In this document: positions 25,783-36,811 of the stretch, piece by piece
How the letters are laid out: every line of letters starts with the position of its first letter
Position numbering within the stretch: the first letter of the stretch is position 1
Assembly (NCBI GenBank): GCA_010093605.1
Contig: MU004182.1
Coordinates: 2,341,195-2,405,194, forward strand
Direction: 5' to 3'
Source: Lophium mytilinum
Taxonomy: Eukaryota; Ascomycota; Dothideomycetes; Mytilinidiales; Mytilinidiaceae
Length of the DNA stretch: 64,000 nucleotides
Notes under the pieces: model-generated
The model's database searches: none
Seen by the model: only the letters and a program-made list of their open reading frames with translations
What the model was told of the DNA's origin: nothing
Position numbers and translations under genes: made by a program

Positions 25783-27208
25783 AACCATAGCGGAGTGTCT
25801 CACGGGACACACATTCCATTCTCTCCATGCAACTACAGTCAAGCAACCTTTCAAGGATAACGAAGTCCCATCAACGGAACATTCATGGGCTTTCGATGCT
25901 GGAACAATAGTGTCTGAAATCGGCACTTGTTCCGTCGAATCGATCGGTCTGGTTTCAAGCACAGGGGCTCAACTCTCCTTTCGATATCTGACACAACATG
26001 GTGCAGGAAGCTGAGGTCATCCCAGGCGTCTCGCTGTGTCCTTCCAGGAACGACGACCCTGAAATGCCCACCAACTCTTCAGTCCAAGTAACTGTTGCAA
26101 CTTGTTTTCTTACATTCAGCAAAGTGTCGAGGTCGATGGCGATGCGGCTGTAATAGCGACGATGCAGAGAGGAGGTTTTCAGAATGTCGACAATGCCCCT
26201 TCAATGGCCGCTAATAGTCCGCCTATGGTCTTCAATCTCGGAACAGGGGCTACTCAAGTAGGCTGCCCGAGTGGCACACTTATCTTTTTCGGAAACTCTG
26301 TTCGGGTATGGTCTGTTCGGCTTTTATTGCTTTTTGTCTTTTCCTTTCCCATTGTCGGGACTATGCTGCTCTTTCTACCAGACTGAATACACTTTACTGA
26401 AAACCCAGTGTCTCTCTCATTGCCTCAAGTGACTGCATAACGTGAGGACCCCCTTCACCTTCGTGCGTGTTGTCGATTCATGTCCTGAATTCGTGAGACT
26501 TCATATCGAACCATGAGACAGACTAGGGAATTGATGTCAAGCAATGCTACGGGGAGCGAGTCCGGTTCTTGAGCTATCAGTGAGGTTCTAAGCAACAGTA
26601 AGAAGATGTTGAAATGTACAAGATCCCCAGTCCTTGTCACTTTATTCTCCGCTGTTCCTCACTACCTGGGGACACGTCTCGATACTATCATCCACTGAAG
26701 ATCTCAAGCGGGTTTACTAAGGCATAGGCACTTGGGCAGCAGTTAGCGTATTCACACATCTTCAATCTCTCTATTAGCCTCCAAGTTTGTTTTGTTCTAC
26801 ACGCATCTTTGTACGCTTGCGCTATGTAAGTACTTAATGTGCTCGATAGTACCAAGGTTTGGGGGCCTCATTGGTCTAAAGCACTAGGGCGGTTTCAAGA
26901 TTCGAGATCCCAAAGTTTTGGAGCGGCGCACACAAGCCCTGGATCACGCTCGCTGAGCCCGTGCTTCATTCAGGCTGTAGGACTATGTAAACTTTGAGGG
27001 GTTGATGATGGGAGCTACGCCAACGTTCAGGGGTTAGAGCAGAACGACATCATAAGCTTCAGCAAAGCATAAGCACATCAGCAAGGAAGGCGAGGTATTG
27101 TAGAACCCCTGGCAATTCCATTAAAGAGCATCTCAATCGCCACTCAGCACCACGCTCCTACGCTAAAAGCTCAATTATCTCTCATCCATACCAGCCAGGA
27201 AATTTCAC
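25783..27208. other. Intergenic, 1.4 kb convergent
   Basis: It lies between the 3' ends of the PIN-like gene and NBS1. A 95-codon frame at 26102-26386 ends in a hydrophobic stretch, but it lacks a convincing start context and homology, so I left it out. The segment near 26,860-26,930 has a weak tRNA-like look and is discussed under rejected items. Confidence 0.45.
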
Positions 27209-29766
27209 TCAAAGCTTCCGCCTCCTAAATCTAAACCCCGTCTCCTCCCCATTCGCCGTCTCACTCCTCACCTTCTTGAGCGGCGGCGCATTCCCAGCCA
27301 CCGACCCAGCCGGCCTCTTCCCCTTCTGCACCGGCTGCTCCCGCCGCACTTCTCTCACCGGCTCCGCCGGGGAGTCCCGTCCCATACTATCCACCACCAC
27401 ATCTGACATATGCGCATCTAGATCGTCTCCAGGGTCCTGCTGCGCCGCCTCGGCCGCCCTCTTCGCCAGAATCGCCTGCCGCCGCTTCAAGATCGGCGCA
27501 GTCGACGCATCCGGGTCCTCGTCCACCCTCCCCAGCCTCTGCCTGCCCTCCGACCGACCCGAGCGGCCCGAGCGCTGCGAATCCCGCACCTGCTCAGACC
27601 GGGAGCTCGACTCGAGGTAGTCTTCACCTACGGGGCCGCGGGCGCGCTCACGCGAGACCTCCTCCAAGGGCACAAAGACCTTCTGCGGGGCACGCAGATT
27701 CCCATCTGCAAGCCTGTTCCTGCGGAAGCCCTTGAAGTTCTTCCGCCCGTTCCAGCGTGCGTCCCAGCGCGGGTCTATGGCCGCTTCTCGGCGGTTGCTG
27801 CGCTCAGCGCGTGCTGGGAGCTCCATCTCCTCGATGTGGGCCAGCCCTCGCAGTTCGGAGATGTCGACGCCCTCCATCGCGTTGCGGAGAGCTTCTGCGT
27901 CTTTCCGGGCGGCTTCTTGCTCGGCTTCTTGGCGAACACGCGCGAGTTCGACAAGGTTGAGGTCTTTTTCTTTCTCCGAGGCTTTCTTTTTCGCTTTTTT
28001 GAGCTCCTCGTAGACTTGTTTGGCGGTTCCTTTTGGTTTGTTGGTGCTTGCGTTCCCGGCGCTTTCTGGCTCGGGAGATTTCGAGGGAGAGTTGCGCGTA
28101 CGAGCGGCGTCAATACGGCGTCTTTTGATGGCTGCGGCGGCAGGGAAGAGAGCGTCGATTTGATTGGAGTCTTGCATCTCAGAGTCTGAGGGGGGAGAGC
28201 GGCGTTTACGACTTTGAGTCTTCAATTGGGTGCCTCCAGCCTGTGTATCTACAGCTTGGGAATCACGAGCCTGGCTCTTTTCAGGAATCTCGGATAGCAA
28301 CGAGTCACTAGCTACGGGTTGCGATTTGGTAGGGACGAAATCGTCGAAGTCGTCGAAGCGGCTGGTGGTGATTGCGCGGCGAGCTCGACGTCTGCTTGCA
28401 ACTGGTTTCGGTGACTCTGGTAGATTTGAGGGTATTTCCGATTGTAGTTGACTTGTGGGGGAAGTATTTACGTTGGGCGTTCTTGCTGGTAAGGTGTTAG
28501 GGTTTTCGAAGCTTTAACGAAGAGCTAGCAATTAGAATAGTAGAAAATCCCACTTACCTGATCTCGAAGGCTTTGGCATACTTGAAGGAACTTCGCTTTC
28601 GGGCAGTGGCCGCCTTAGCTCGCTGGCTTTGTTCATCGTAATAGCATCCAAGAATTCGTTTTGCTGCATTGATCGTTGATTAAGAGCCAGGTCAACGCTG
28701 CTCATGAATTCTGTAGCCCACAAGTCGTCATCCTGGGTTGTATATCGGATGACAACAACACCTTTCTCACTTTTGCCTGGGCCAAATTCGCCAATCCCCT
28801 TGTTTCCAGTTGTGGACCTCACAAACTCCTCAAACTCCCCCACAGTGGTTTGACCGTGTTGTAAAGGGAATAGGAGCGCCTTCCCACCTCCACTGTTGAC
28901 CGCGTTTGACAGGTTCTCGTACTGTCTCTCGTCGCAGAATATGAATGTATATCCACCAAACATGTCTGCTCTGTTCGGATCCGGTTTGAATAAGTCGGCC
29001 GGTCGCGCAACCGGCTCCTGGCCTACTGGGGGGATATATTCGGATTCTTTAGGCCAGTTGCCCTCAAAATCTAATTCAAATGGGGAGGGTATGTAGTTGT
29101 TCGGGTCAGCATTTTGGGCTGTCGTCGCCGCAATGACTGCATTCACGAAGCTACTTGTCACAATATGTCTGGCGTTTAAGAGAGCTAGGAGGCATTTGGG
29201 TGTATTGCGTTTGACTGTAACGACGTGGGTTGTAGTGTTGAAGACGTATTCCATGGACGTCTTCATATCGAGAGCCTCCGCTTGAGACGCGAGAGTCTTC
29301 ACATCTTTTTTGGAGATCGCAAATGTAAAGACAACCGGCTGCCATTTGATCCTATATCCAAGGTCAACCTTACAAGACAGACACGCAGAGAAGAACATGT
29401 CACTAACCTGAGGAGCTCCCCCCAGCTACCAAGCTGTATTGTGTGCTCGGTTTTTGTCAAGGTAATCGTCTCGCCCTTGATCTTCGCCGCACCGTCTATA
29501 GAGGTACCAAATTTGGAACTCTCGATGATGTTGACTTTCGAGCGTGAGTGGAGCTGTGTCCCTTCTCCTATCGCGACCGCTGATACAGTAATGGTGATGT
29601 GCTTTCGCGACACCCGCTTGTCGTCAATGAACCGGATGTTGTTGGTGCCGTCGCCATTCTCTTTTCCCTGAGGCGGCCTTGTGCGACCGAAAATCTGCTG
29701 CGTGCCGGGCTTCAGCCAGACCTTCTTGCCGCCGAAGAGGTTGCCATCGTGCTCCAGAATCCACAT
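27209..29766 (-). CDS. NBS1: Nibrin, NBS1 subunit of the MRN DNA-repair complex
   Basis: Exons (minus) are 29766-29408, 29351-28558 and 28485-27209; 809 aa. It should bind Mre11-Rad50 at double-strand breaks and recruit the ATM/Tel1 kinase in the nucleus. An FHA domain occupies ~20-115 (FGRTRPPQ, VSRKHI), followed by tandem BRCT repeats ~120-330 (WQPVVFTF; GGYTFIFCDE). The long C-terminus is disordered and basic. It contains the conserved Mre11-binding motif KNFKGFRR at 633-640 and ends GFRFRRRKL, which resembles the acidic-F-x-F/Y plus basic ATM-binding tail of other nibrins. The second intron (28557-28486) uses a CCCTAAC branch and CCAG acceptor; a nearer AG would break frame. Equivalent to Aspergillus ScaA. 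Confidence 0.93.
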
Positions 29767-30077
29767 GGCGGCGTGGTGGTGTAGTGGTGAGGGTGATGTT
29801 GAAGCTTGGGCCGGAGATCCATGCGCGTTCCCGTTCAGGCCAGCCTTACTAGCGTGGAATGCGCTGTCACGTGATACAGATTAGAGGCGGGGGCTTTCAC
29901 AAACACCGACGTTTGGTCGACGTTTGAGAAGTCATTGATGGGCTTTCCTAGGTGGAGAGGTTTAGCTATTGAGGTGCTACCCTATTCACTTCCGACAATC
30001 CTCTCTTAGAGTCCAGCAAACGCCAACAAATGCTTTCACAACTGATGGGTATCAAACAATAACCAGACTCCCAACCC
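29767..30077. other. NBS1 promoter region
   Basis: This 311 bp lies upstream of NBS1 and downstream of the cytochrome b5-like gene. It contains the TCACGTGA palindrome listed separately. No gene is visible. Confidence 0.5.
29867..29874. promoter_or_regulatory. TCACGTGA palindrome (E-box/Cbf1-type)
   Basis: The perfect 8 bp palindrome sits about 100 bp upstream of the NBS1 start codon. bHLH factors of the Cbf1 type bind this core in fungi (established). That it controls NBS1 is inference from position. A second perfect copy is at 57620-57627. Confidence 0.35.
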
Positions 30078-31106
30078 TCAATCCATATCATCTAAAGTTG
30101 AGCTCTGGGGTATCTTCACCTCGCTCTCTGCAACCATTATTCCTACCAGACATTCACCCAACATGTTCTCCCAATTCACCCAGGGGTGCACCTCCATGAA
30201 CAGCTTCCCACCATCTTTGCCCGCGGCCCGTCTAAGCTCCCCTTCTCCGCCAGGGTGGAAGGGGAGATACGGTGTGATATTATATACCTTGCCCTGATAC
30301 GATGACCAGGCCGGCCGTCCTTTCCTACCATTATTATACTTGAGCTGCGTCGGTGTGACTCGGACCAGCGACGAAACCCCAGACAGATTGTTCCCAGACT
30401 TCTGCATATTCGCCCAGTCCAGCGGGGAGTGTCCCGGTGTGAGTTGAACTTTATTTCGCTGATTTGGTGTCTTTATAGGAGCGGAAGGGGCTAGCCCGAG
30501 GCTGTTGGAGGCGGGCATCCCTCTGTTAGGGAGTGGCCCTCTCGAGGGGATTCGCAGTGAGTTTGTAGTCGTAGGTAAGGCGCGGAGATTTGATGCCGCG
30601 ACGCGGGGAGGAGGCGCCATGAATTGTGAAGGCTTAGCCGGAGGAATTGCCATCGAGGGCTTAGGTGGCGGCGGGCCCATCGCGGGAGGTTTGACGGAAG
30701 CTCTCTGGGCAGAGTTCACAGCAGGAAAAGAAGGAGGTGGTGCTGTGTCTTCCTCGTCTTCTTCGTCGGAGTCCTCGTCTGCATCGAGGGAGAATGAGGG
30801 TACCGGTGGAGCATTTGCAACCACGGGGATGGCTTTTGGGGTAGTCTGCGGAGATGGGGCAGAGTCGACTCCATTTGCTGTCTCCCTTATCGCAGCGTGT
30901 GATGGTGTAACATGACCCTTCGACACCTCTTGTGCAACCGTCGTCTCATCTGAAGACTCCCTCGAGATCTGTGTCTGTGAAGGGGGGTCGGACAGCTGTC
31001 CCCGACGTGGGGTTATGATGAAGGGCCATAGCGGCCATGACGGCGGAGGATGGCGATAGAAGAGTATAGTGAGGGATATAATGAAGGCCGTGACTCCCAC
31101 GAGCAT
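30078..31106 (-). CDS. Cytochrome b5 domain protein, Irc21-like, N-terminal membrane anchor
   Basis: Single exon, 342 aa. The frame stays open upstream to 31172, but only from a GTG, and a TAG lies just beyond. The ATG at 31106 is therefore the start; it opens directly into a hydrophobic anchor (MLVGVTAFIISLTILFY). Residues ~40-215 are Pro/Ser/Thr-rich with an acidic run (DEDSDEEDEED). The C-terminal ~95 residues are the b5 fold: SPLDWANMQKSGNNLSG, then the haem ligands His284 in FHPGGEGEL and His307 in MEVHPWVNW. The LDW...L.G entry is shared with yeast Irc21 and the b5 part of CYB5R4, so it may be an electron carrier to an unknown ER-bound partner. It is divergent from NPT1. Confidence 0.88.
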   Translation of the reverse strand: MLVGVTAFIISLTILFYRHPPPSWPLWPFIITPRRGQLSDPPSQTQISRESSDETTVAQEVSKGHVTPSHAAIRETANGVDSAPSPQTTPKAIPVVANAPPVPSFSLDADEDSDEEDEEDTAPPPSFPAVNSAQRASVKPPAMGPPPPKPSMAIPPAKPSQFMAPPPRVAASNLRALPTTTNSLRIPSRGPLPNRGMPASNSLGLAPSAPIKTPNQRNKVQLTPGHSPLDWANMQKSGNNLSGVSSLVRVTPTQLKYNNGRKGRPAWSSYQGKVYNITPYLPFHPGGEGELRRAAGKDGGKLFMEVHPWVNWENMLGECLVGIMVAESEVKIPQSSTLDDMD

Positions 31107-31474
31107 GGCTTGGAACTGAGTTGAGGTGGTTGAGGTGGTGAGTAATAATTGGAATGCTGCAGGGGCGTTCACGTGGGGCTAGATTAGCTCTAATCTGTAC
31201 GCAGAGCCGCGGTCGCGGGGTTCTAGAGCCTCCCGAGTTTTAGGCGTCACCACCAATTCACATGGCGCATCAGCTGCCGGCTGCCTTTTTACTTTTCAAG
31301 GTTCCGGTCACCCAAGTCTGCCTAGGGAGCGCCTTGGTGCACTGCCAGGCCGTCCGTCGTATTCTTTCATAAGTAGCCTTATCACCTTCAGGTCATAAAA
31401 GCCACCCACCTACCGTACCTTCCTTATATACACCCCCCCCCAGCCTGCCCACCACCTTCCTCGAATCGCCAAGG
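31107..31474. promoter_or_regulatory. Divergent promoter, b5-like gene / NPT1
   Basis: This 368 bp separates the two start codons. It holds a CACGTG core at 31170-31175, a C-run near 31432-31441 and a pyrimidine-rich NPT1 leader. Shared control is possible but not shown. Confidence 0.5.
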
Positions 31475-33251
31475 ATGACACTGGAGACTTCCCAGCTGCC
31501 CGAGGGCATCTTCTCCCTGCTGGACACGTGAGTAAAAGCGCAAACAGGCACAATTCTGAACATGCAGCTAATATGGCGGGGTACTTAGGGACCTGTATAA
31601 GCTCACTATGCAATGTCAGTTTGTTACGGAACCATAGAATGTTTGCGACATTGCTGATATAAATGCTAGGCTGTGTGCTGAAATACTTCCCAGATGTTGG
31701 TCAGTGCCTGCAGAACGTCGAGGCTGTACTTGGGACTAATCAATCATAGCCGTCACATATAGCTTCACGAATCGGACACCGGATATGAAGCTCAACAGGG
31801 CAGCTTTTAATTGGCTACAGGCCCAGGTAGACAGTGATTCTACCCCACATTATATACTAAGGTGCTCTACTAACCTCCAATAGAGCTGGCTGATGTATCA
31901 GTCTCGGAAGACGAGCTCCAATTCCTTCGAACTAGTTGCACCTACCTCAGCCCGCAGTACCTGCATTTCCTCTCGACCTTTCGGTTAAGACCATCGAAGC
32001 AGACCAAACTATCTTTCAGTCCAATCGGCGGCGCCGGGGGAGACGACGAGATCGGGGATGTCACAATCCACACCGAGGGGCTTTGGGTGGAAACGATCCT
32101 CTACGAGATTCCACTGCTCGCTTTAATCAGCGAAGCTTACTTCAAGTTCTGCGACCGTGACTGGACCTATGCCGGACAAGTCGACAAAGCTCATCAGAAG
32201 GGTGTACAGCTCCTCGAGCCGGGCTGCATTTTCTCCGAGTTTGGAAGCCGGCGGCGGCGCGACTATCATACGCAAGACTTGGTAATTCAAGGCTTACGAC
32301 AGGCGCAAGACGACGCCAACCATAACGGCTGGAAGGGGAAGCTCACCGGCACGAGTAATGTCCACTTCGCCATGAAACACGGACTGACGCCAATTGGAAC
32401 TGTTGCCCACGAGTGGTTCATGGGCGTGGCAGCAATTACAAACGACTACGAAAACGCGAATGAAATTGCGCTGCGGTATTGGGTAGCTACCTTTGGAGAG
32501 GGCGTATGTGATCCTATTAAGCCTTACTCCCTCCACTTCATTGCTGACTGTTTAGGTGCTCGGCATTGCCTTGACGGACACATACGGTACTCCTGCGTTC
32601 TTGAGAGCCTTCAAGAAAAAGATTCCCTCTTTCACAACGGCAACTCCGGGGCCAGCTACCACTCTTCCATCGACAAATACAGACTCACTCGCTACGACAG
32701 AGGCGCCAGTTAGCGCGCCGGTAGAACACAGCTCGACAGGAAAGCCGGAGTCAAAGACGTATGCACAGGTATTCACCGGTGTGCGCCAAGACTCAGGGGA
32801 CCCCCTAAACTTCATCAAGATGATGCGCGAATTTTATGACGAGGAGGGCATCAAAGAGAAGAAGTTGATTGTTTTCTCCGACTCCCTCAATGTCGACCTC
32901 TGCTTGAAGTACAAGGCGGCGGCCGAGGCACAAGGGCTGCAGCCAACGTTTGGCGTGGGGACCTTCTTGACCAGTAAGATTAGTGCTTCGATTTTGTCGT
33001 ATAAATACTAATCCGATCTAGATGACTTTGTGCAACAGTCGACGGGCAAGAAGTCGGTGCCGCTGAACATCGTGATCAAGATTGCGTCTGCTTCGGGTAG
33101 AGCGGCGGTAAAGATCAGCGACAACATCGGCAAGAACACGGGCGACAAGGCTACAGTTGCGGATGTGAAGCGGCGACTAGGCTACGAGGAGAAAGACTGG
33201 GCCGGAGGCGACGAGAAGACGCGATGGGGCAAGGCGGGCGAGACGACATGA
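31475..33251 (+). CDS. NPT1: Nicotinate phosphoribosyltransferase
   Basis: Exons 31475-31527, 31589-31614, 31670-31699, 31750-31833, 31884-32503, 32556-32973 and 33022-33251; 486 aa. It makes nicotinate mononucleotide from nicotinate and PRPP in the NAD salvage (Preiss-Handler) pathway. Family signatures are DLYKLTMQC, YSFTNR, GTSNVHFAMKHGLTPIGTVAHEW and GVRQDSGDPLNFI, then DFVQQSTGKKSVPLNIVIKI. The tiny exons 2 and 3 (26 and 30 bp) are forced by homology and phase. For intron 4 the donor GTGATT at 31834 restores QAQVDKLADVS; the nearer GTAGAC would shift frame. A ~40 residue Ser/Thr/Pro-rich insert lies before GVRQDSGDP and is unusual for the family. Residue CC replaces the common CA after TMQ. 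Confidence 0.95.
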
Positions 33252-33950
33252 AATACATATCGGTTGTCAGAGGGTCTCTGGTAGAGGCAGGCGTCTACGG
33301 TCTAGATATCCATTTCTGCAGCAAGGCGTCAGCATAGAGCAGCCGCCTATTACCACATTCGGATGAGGTGTAATCGAAAGTCGACGCGTTCATGTGTTGC
33401 GTGGCTGCGTGCGAGCTGTGGCGCAGACTGAGTGTTGCGTGCAGCAGTGAATATCTCCTGGCAGTGCATCGTCGATTCGCGTCTGCCTTCACATGTTGGC
33501 GTCCTTATTCGTGGATTACAGCTGCGTCGCCTTCTATCCGTATGTGGGGTAGTAAGCGGTGGTGGAGAGAAGGTGGTGAAGGCAAAAGAGCGACGGCCGC
33601 AGCTGAATATTAATAGCACAGACGCTACATAAGCAATCTTGACCCTAGCGACAGCCAACAAACCCCAGCTCGACGCGCTATCTGCCGCCGCGGTTAGCCT
33701 CGCACTGCATTGGGCTTCGCGACGCTGTAGCGTGTGGTCAGCTCTCTTCAGCCCCATTAGAGACCCCATATTGTGCCCTCAGCCTCAGTCTTTTCCACTC
33801 CATTTGATACCCAGAGTCCTCGCAGCTCTCCACCCTCCCTCTCTCCTATACCATTGACCTGACTCCGCGTCGCGCCCATTGCACTCTGCCGTCCATATTG
33901 TTTCAGGAGTCAGCGTTGCACATACCACACACGAGTCTCGTTTCAGCGCC
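33252..33950. other. Intergenic, promoter of the syntaxin gene
   Basis: About 0.7 kb between NPT1 (3' end) and SSO (5' end), both on the plus strand. I see no gene. The last 200 bp are pyrimidine-rich, as expected for a fungal leader. Confidence 0.5.
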
Positions 33951-35170
33951 ATGAGTGTAAGCGCTCCTCTTTGTTGCGTGCCTAAACCTTCCTCTCCGCT
34001 CTCACTCACCACGTCCTGCCTTCCTCTTGCTAACCACTGCTATGGCGCAACAGTACAGCAACGGCGGATACAGCCAGGTTGGCGGCTACGGCAACAACAA
34101 CCCCTATGATGAGCGCGGCGACGACCGACAAACGGGCAGGTACAACAACTTTGCCCAGGGCAGATACGATGAGCGTACGTTCCCGTCCACTACAAACATC
34201 CCGCTACTCGATACAAGTCTAACGAAACACCACAATAGAGTCCGACGTCGAGATGCAGCCCTACAACGGAGCCGGCGTTGACCCCAATGCCATTCTCAAC
34301 GACTGCCGCGAGGTTGACCGCTCCCTCGACCAGATCAACTCCCAATTAGACAACCTCGAGCGGGCCTTTAAGCAGTCCATATCGCGCCCTGATCAGTCGA
34401 CGAACGAGGTCACTTCTCTGAGCTCCCAGGTCATGACTGGATACCGCGCTCTCGTCACCCGTGTGAAGAACATCAAGTCGAAGCCTGAGTCTGGCAGCCC
34501 CCGCAATGCCCCCCAGGTTGGTCGTGTGGACAGGCGCCTCAAGCAGACCATCAACCGCTACCAGACCATGGAGGCCGACTTCCGAAGGGACTCTCAAGCT
34601 GCCGCAGAGCGACAGTACAGAATCGTGAAGCCAGAAGCCACTGAGGCCGAGGTTCGCGAAGCGTGCGAGAACCCTGACACTCCTATCTTCCAACAAGCTG
34701 TAAGTCTCCAACTGCAACCATATGTGGCGCGTCTCTAACGTTTTACTGCAGCTCCTCAGTTCTGACCGACGCGGCCAAGCGCAATCGAGCCTGCGCAATG
34801 TCAAGGAGCGCCACGAGGCTATCCAGAAGATCGAGCGCCAGATGGTGGAGCTGGCCCAGCTGTTCACCGACCTCGACCAGATCGTCACGGAGCAGGAGCC
34901 TATGGTTATGAACATTGAACAAAAGGGCGAGGAGGTCCACGAGAATGTGCTAAAGGGAAACGAGGAGATTGGTGGTGCCATTGTAAAGGCAAGGAGCCGT
35001 AACCGCAAGAAGTGGTGGTGCCTCCTCATCGTCAGTCAGTACTTCCCAGCTCTCATGGCAGCAATGGCTGCTATACTATCAAGCAACCCACTAATAATCG
35101 CTCAGTCCTCATCATCATCATCATTGCTGTTGTGGTCGGCGTTGTGGTTGCCATCAACAAGAAGAACTGA
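33951..35170 (+). CDS. SSO1: Plasma-membrane t-SNARE (Qa syntaxin, Sso1/2 family)
   Basis: Preferred exons are 33951-33956, 34054-34174, 34239-34699, 34752-35034 and 35106-35170; 311 aa. It drives secretory vesicle fusion with Sec9 and Snc at the plasma membrane. A short Gly/Asn/Tyr-rich head is followed by the Habc three-helix domain (~60-180, NDCREVDRSLDQINSQLDN onward), the SNARE helix (~213-265) with zero-layer Gln244, a basic KARSRNRKKWW patch and one C-terminal anchor (VVVGVVVAINKKN). The six-base first exon (Met-Ser) is supported by a GTAAGC donor, a CTAAC branch at ~34029 and a CAG acceptor. The in-frame ATG at 34042 would instead give MAQQ. The last donor is 35035, not 35031; only it keeps the anchor in frame. 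Confidence 0.93.
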
Positions 35171-36811
35171 GCTTCCCAGCCTAACCGCCATGATCGATTA
35201 CCTGCTCCGAGTCAAACACTTCCTCTACGAGCCGCTACAAAAGTTTAATACAGCAGCTATGAATTAGCTGCGCACCCCACCAAGATATCTCCTTACGACC
35301 ACTCGATTCCACATCCACCATTGCCACCATATCTTTTTAGTATCAGCAAGGCGGGTCCGGTCTTTTGTACAGTACATCCGGGTGGATATGCGTCTCTGTC
35401 CCCTCTTCCTCGGCCTCTTTCCTTGCTTCTAAGCTGTCATTTTGCCGTCTGTTTTCTTACGTTTCGCTAAGGGAGGTTGTTGGAAAATTGAAATCCATGT
35501 CAGCCTCTGTGGCCTACCCTTTTCCGCTTCTGGATGGAGTCTGTTTTTGGTACCAGCCCTCATGTGCTACTTGCTGGGGCGGGTGCATTGGAGCGCATGT
35601 TATCTGTAGGCTTGCTCAAATCGAGTTTGTTGCTTTCTTGATTTGACCAGACTTGCGGCTCGCCTTGTCAGCGGTTTGATGAGGGTCCACTGAATGGGTC
35701 CTGTTCACCGGAATCGTGAAATTTGAATGTTTGATTGCACGGGCGTTGGCCAGGGGCGGCTCGGGCTGTAAGCGGTATGAGGAATGCCGATCAATATGCG
35801 GAGCTTGGCGAGCAACGGCCGCTATTTGGTAGCATTTGCGATTGACTAATACTCCATACTCACTTCTTGGTTTTGCTACTGACCTTTCATAGACAGATCT
35901 ATGCTGCCTCTGTTAAGGTATTACACATACTCCCTACATCTCTCCCCTGATGTCAAACTCGGATTACCTGACGGTAACTGCCTGGGTGTCGATGCCAACG
36001 GCGGCGTCCTCACCATCTCCGTAGTCCTATGCTCTCCTTAGATCGAAATTTTGTCACTTCCGAGGGTCTTCCACTATTCAAATGTACTTGATTCAACGAT
36101 ATGACTATCAGGGGCAGAACTACCTACACGATTCCACGTCAAATTGTACTCGACTCCTCCGAAACCCGTACGTCGAGACAAAGCTCCCTTTCCCATGGAC
36201 TTTCTTCCCATGGACTTCTTTCTCAAGGATTTCTTTTCATGGCCTCGTCCAGTAACGAAAGACTATCAAGTCTGCTGGTCAGATATGGTTCCCTTACAAG
36301 CTACCTCTTCTGTAGCCGAGTCCCTACCCCTTCGTCGAAGCTCTCCGCCGCTCATCTCTCATCTGTATGACTGTTATTTGGTCGGTTGGACGATTCAGTC
36401 CGCACCGAGAAACACGCGTCACACGTACTAGTTCTCATTCGACATCCACCTCAAATCTTCGCTTCGGTCCGTCTTGTGGCTTTGCACACGTGCCAAATCA
36501 TCAGTGGACACTCGCGATTTTGGCAAACCTGTAAAGCCGCTGGAGTGCTTCCGGGCAGGCCATGTCAGGAGTGTAAATGATATTGCCTTCAAGAACCCCG
36601 AGATCTGGCGTGCGAATTATACGTGCTGTTCAGCTAGATAACGCGAGCAGAAGCCCCCCCCCCCCCATGGAGCCACGAAAATGAGGATGCAATGTAACTT
36701 TTCAACTGCTCGTTTGTAAATCCAACCTCCGGACCGCACTCACACAACCGCAAGCCCCCCGTCGCATCTGCATCACCAACCCAAAACCAACCACCCAAAT
36801 CAACATCCCAC
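35171..36811. other. Intergenic, 1.6 kb convergent
   Basis: It lies between the 3' ends of SSO and the acid phosphatase gene. Several short frames occur around 36,100-36,430 without splice or domain support. A cytosine run of about 14 bases sits near 36,653-36,666. Confidence 0.5.

Noticed and set aside
26866-26930. tRNA-like stretch with GATTCGAGATCC box and TTTGGG/CCCAAA ends
   Set aside because: Too short for a full cloverleaf, no proper anticodon arm or A box; at best a decayed fragment.
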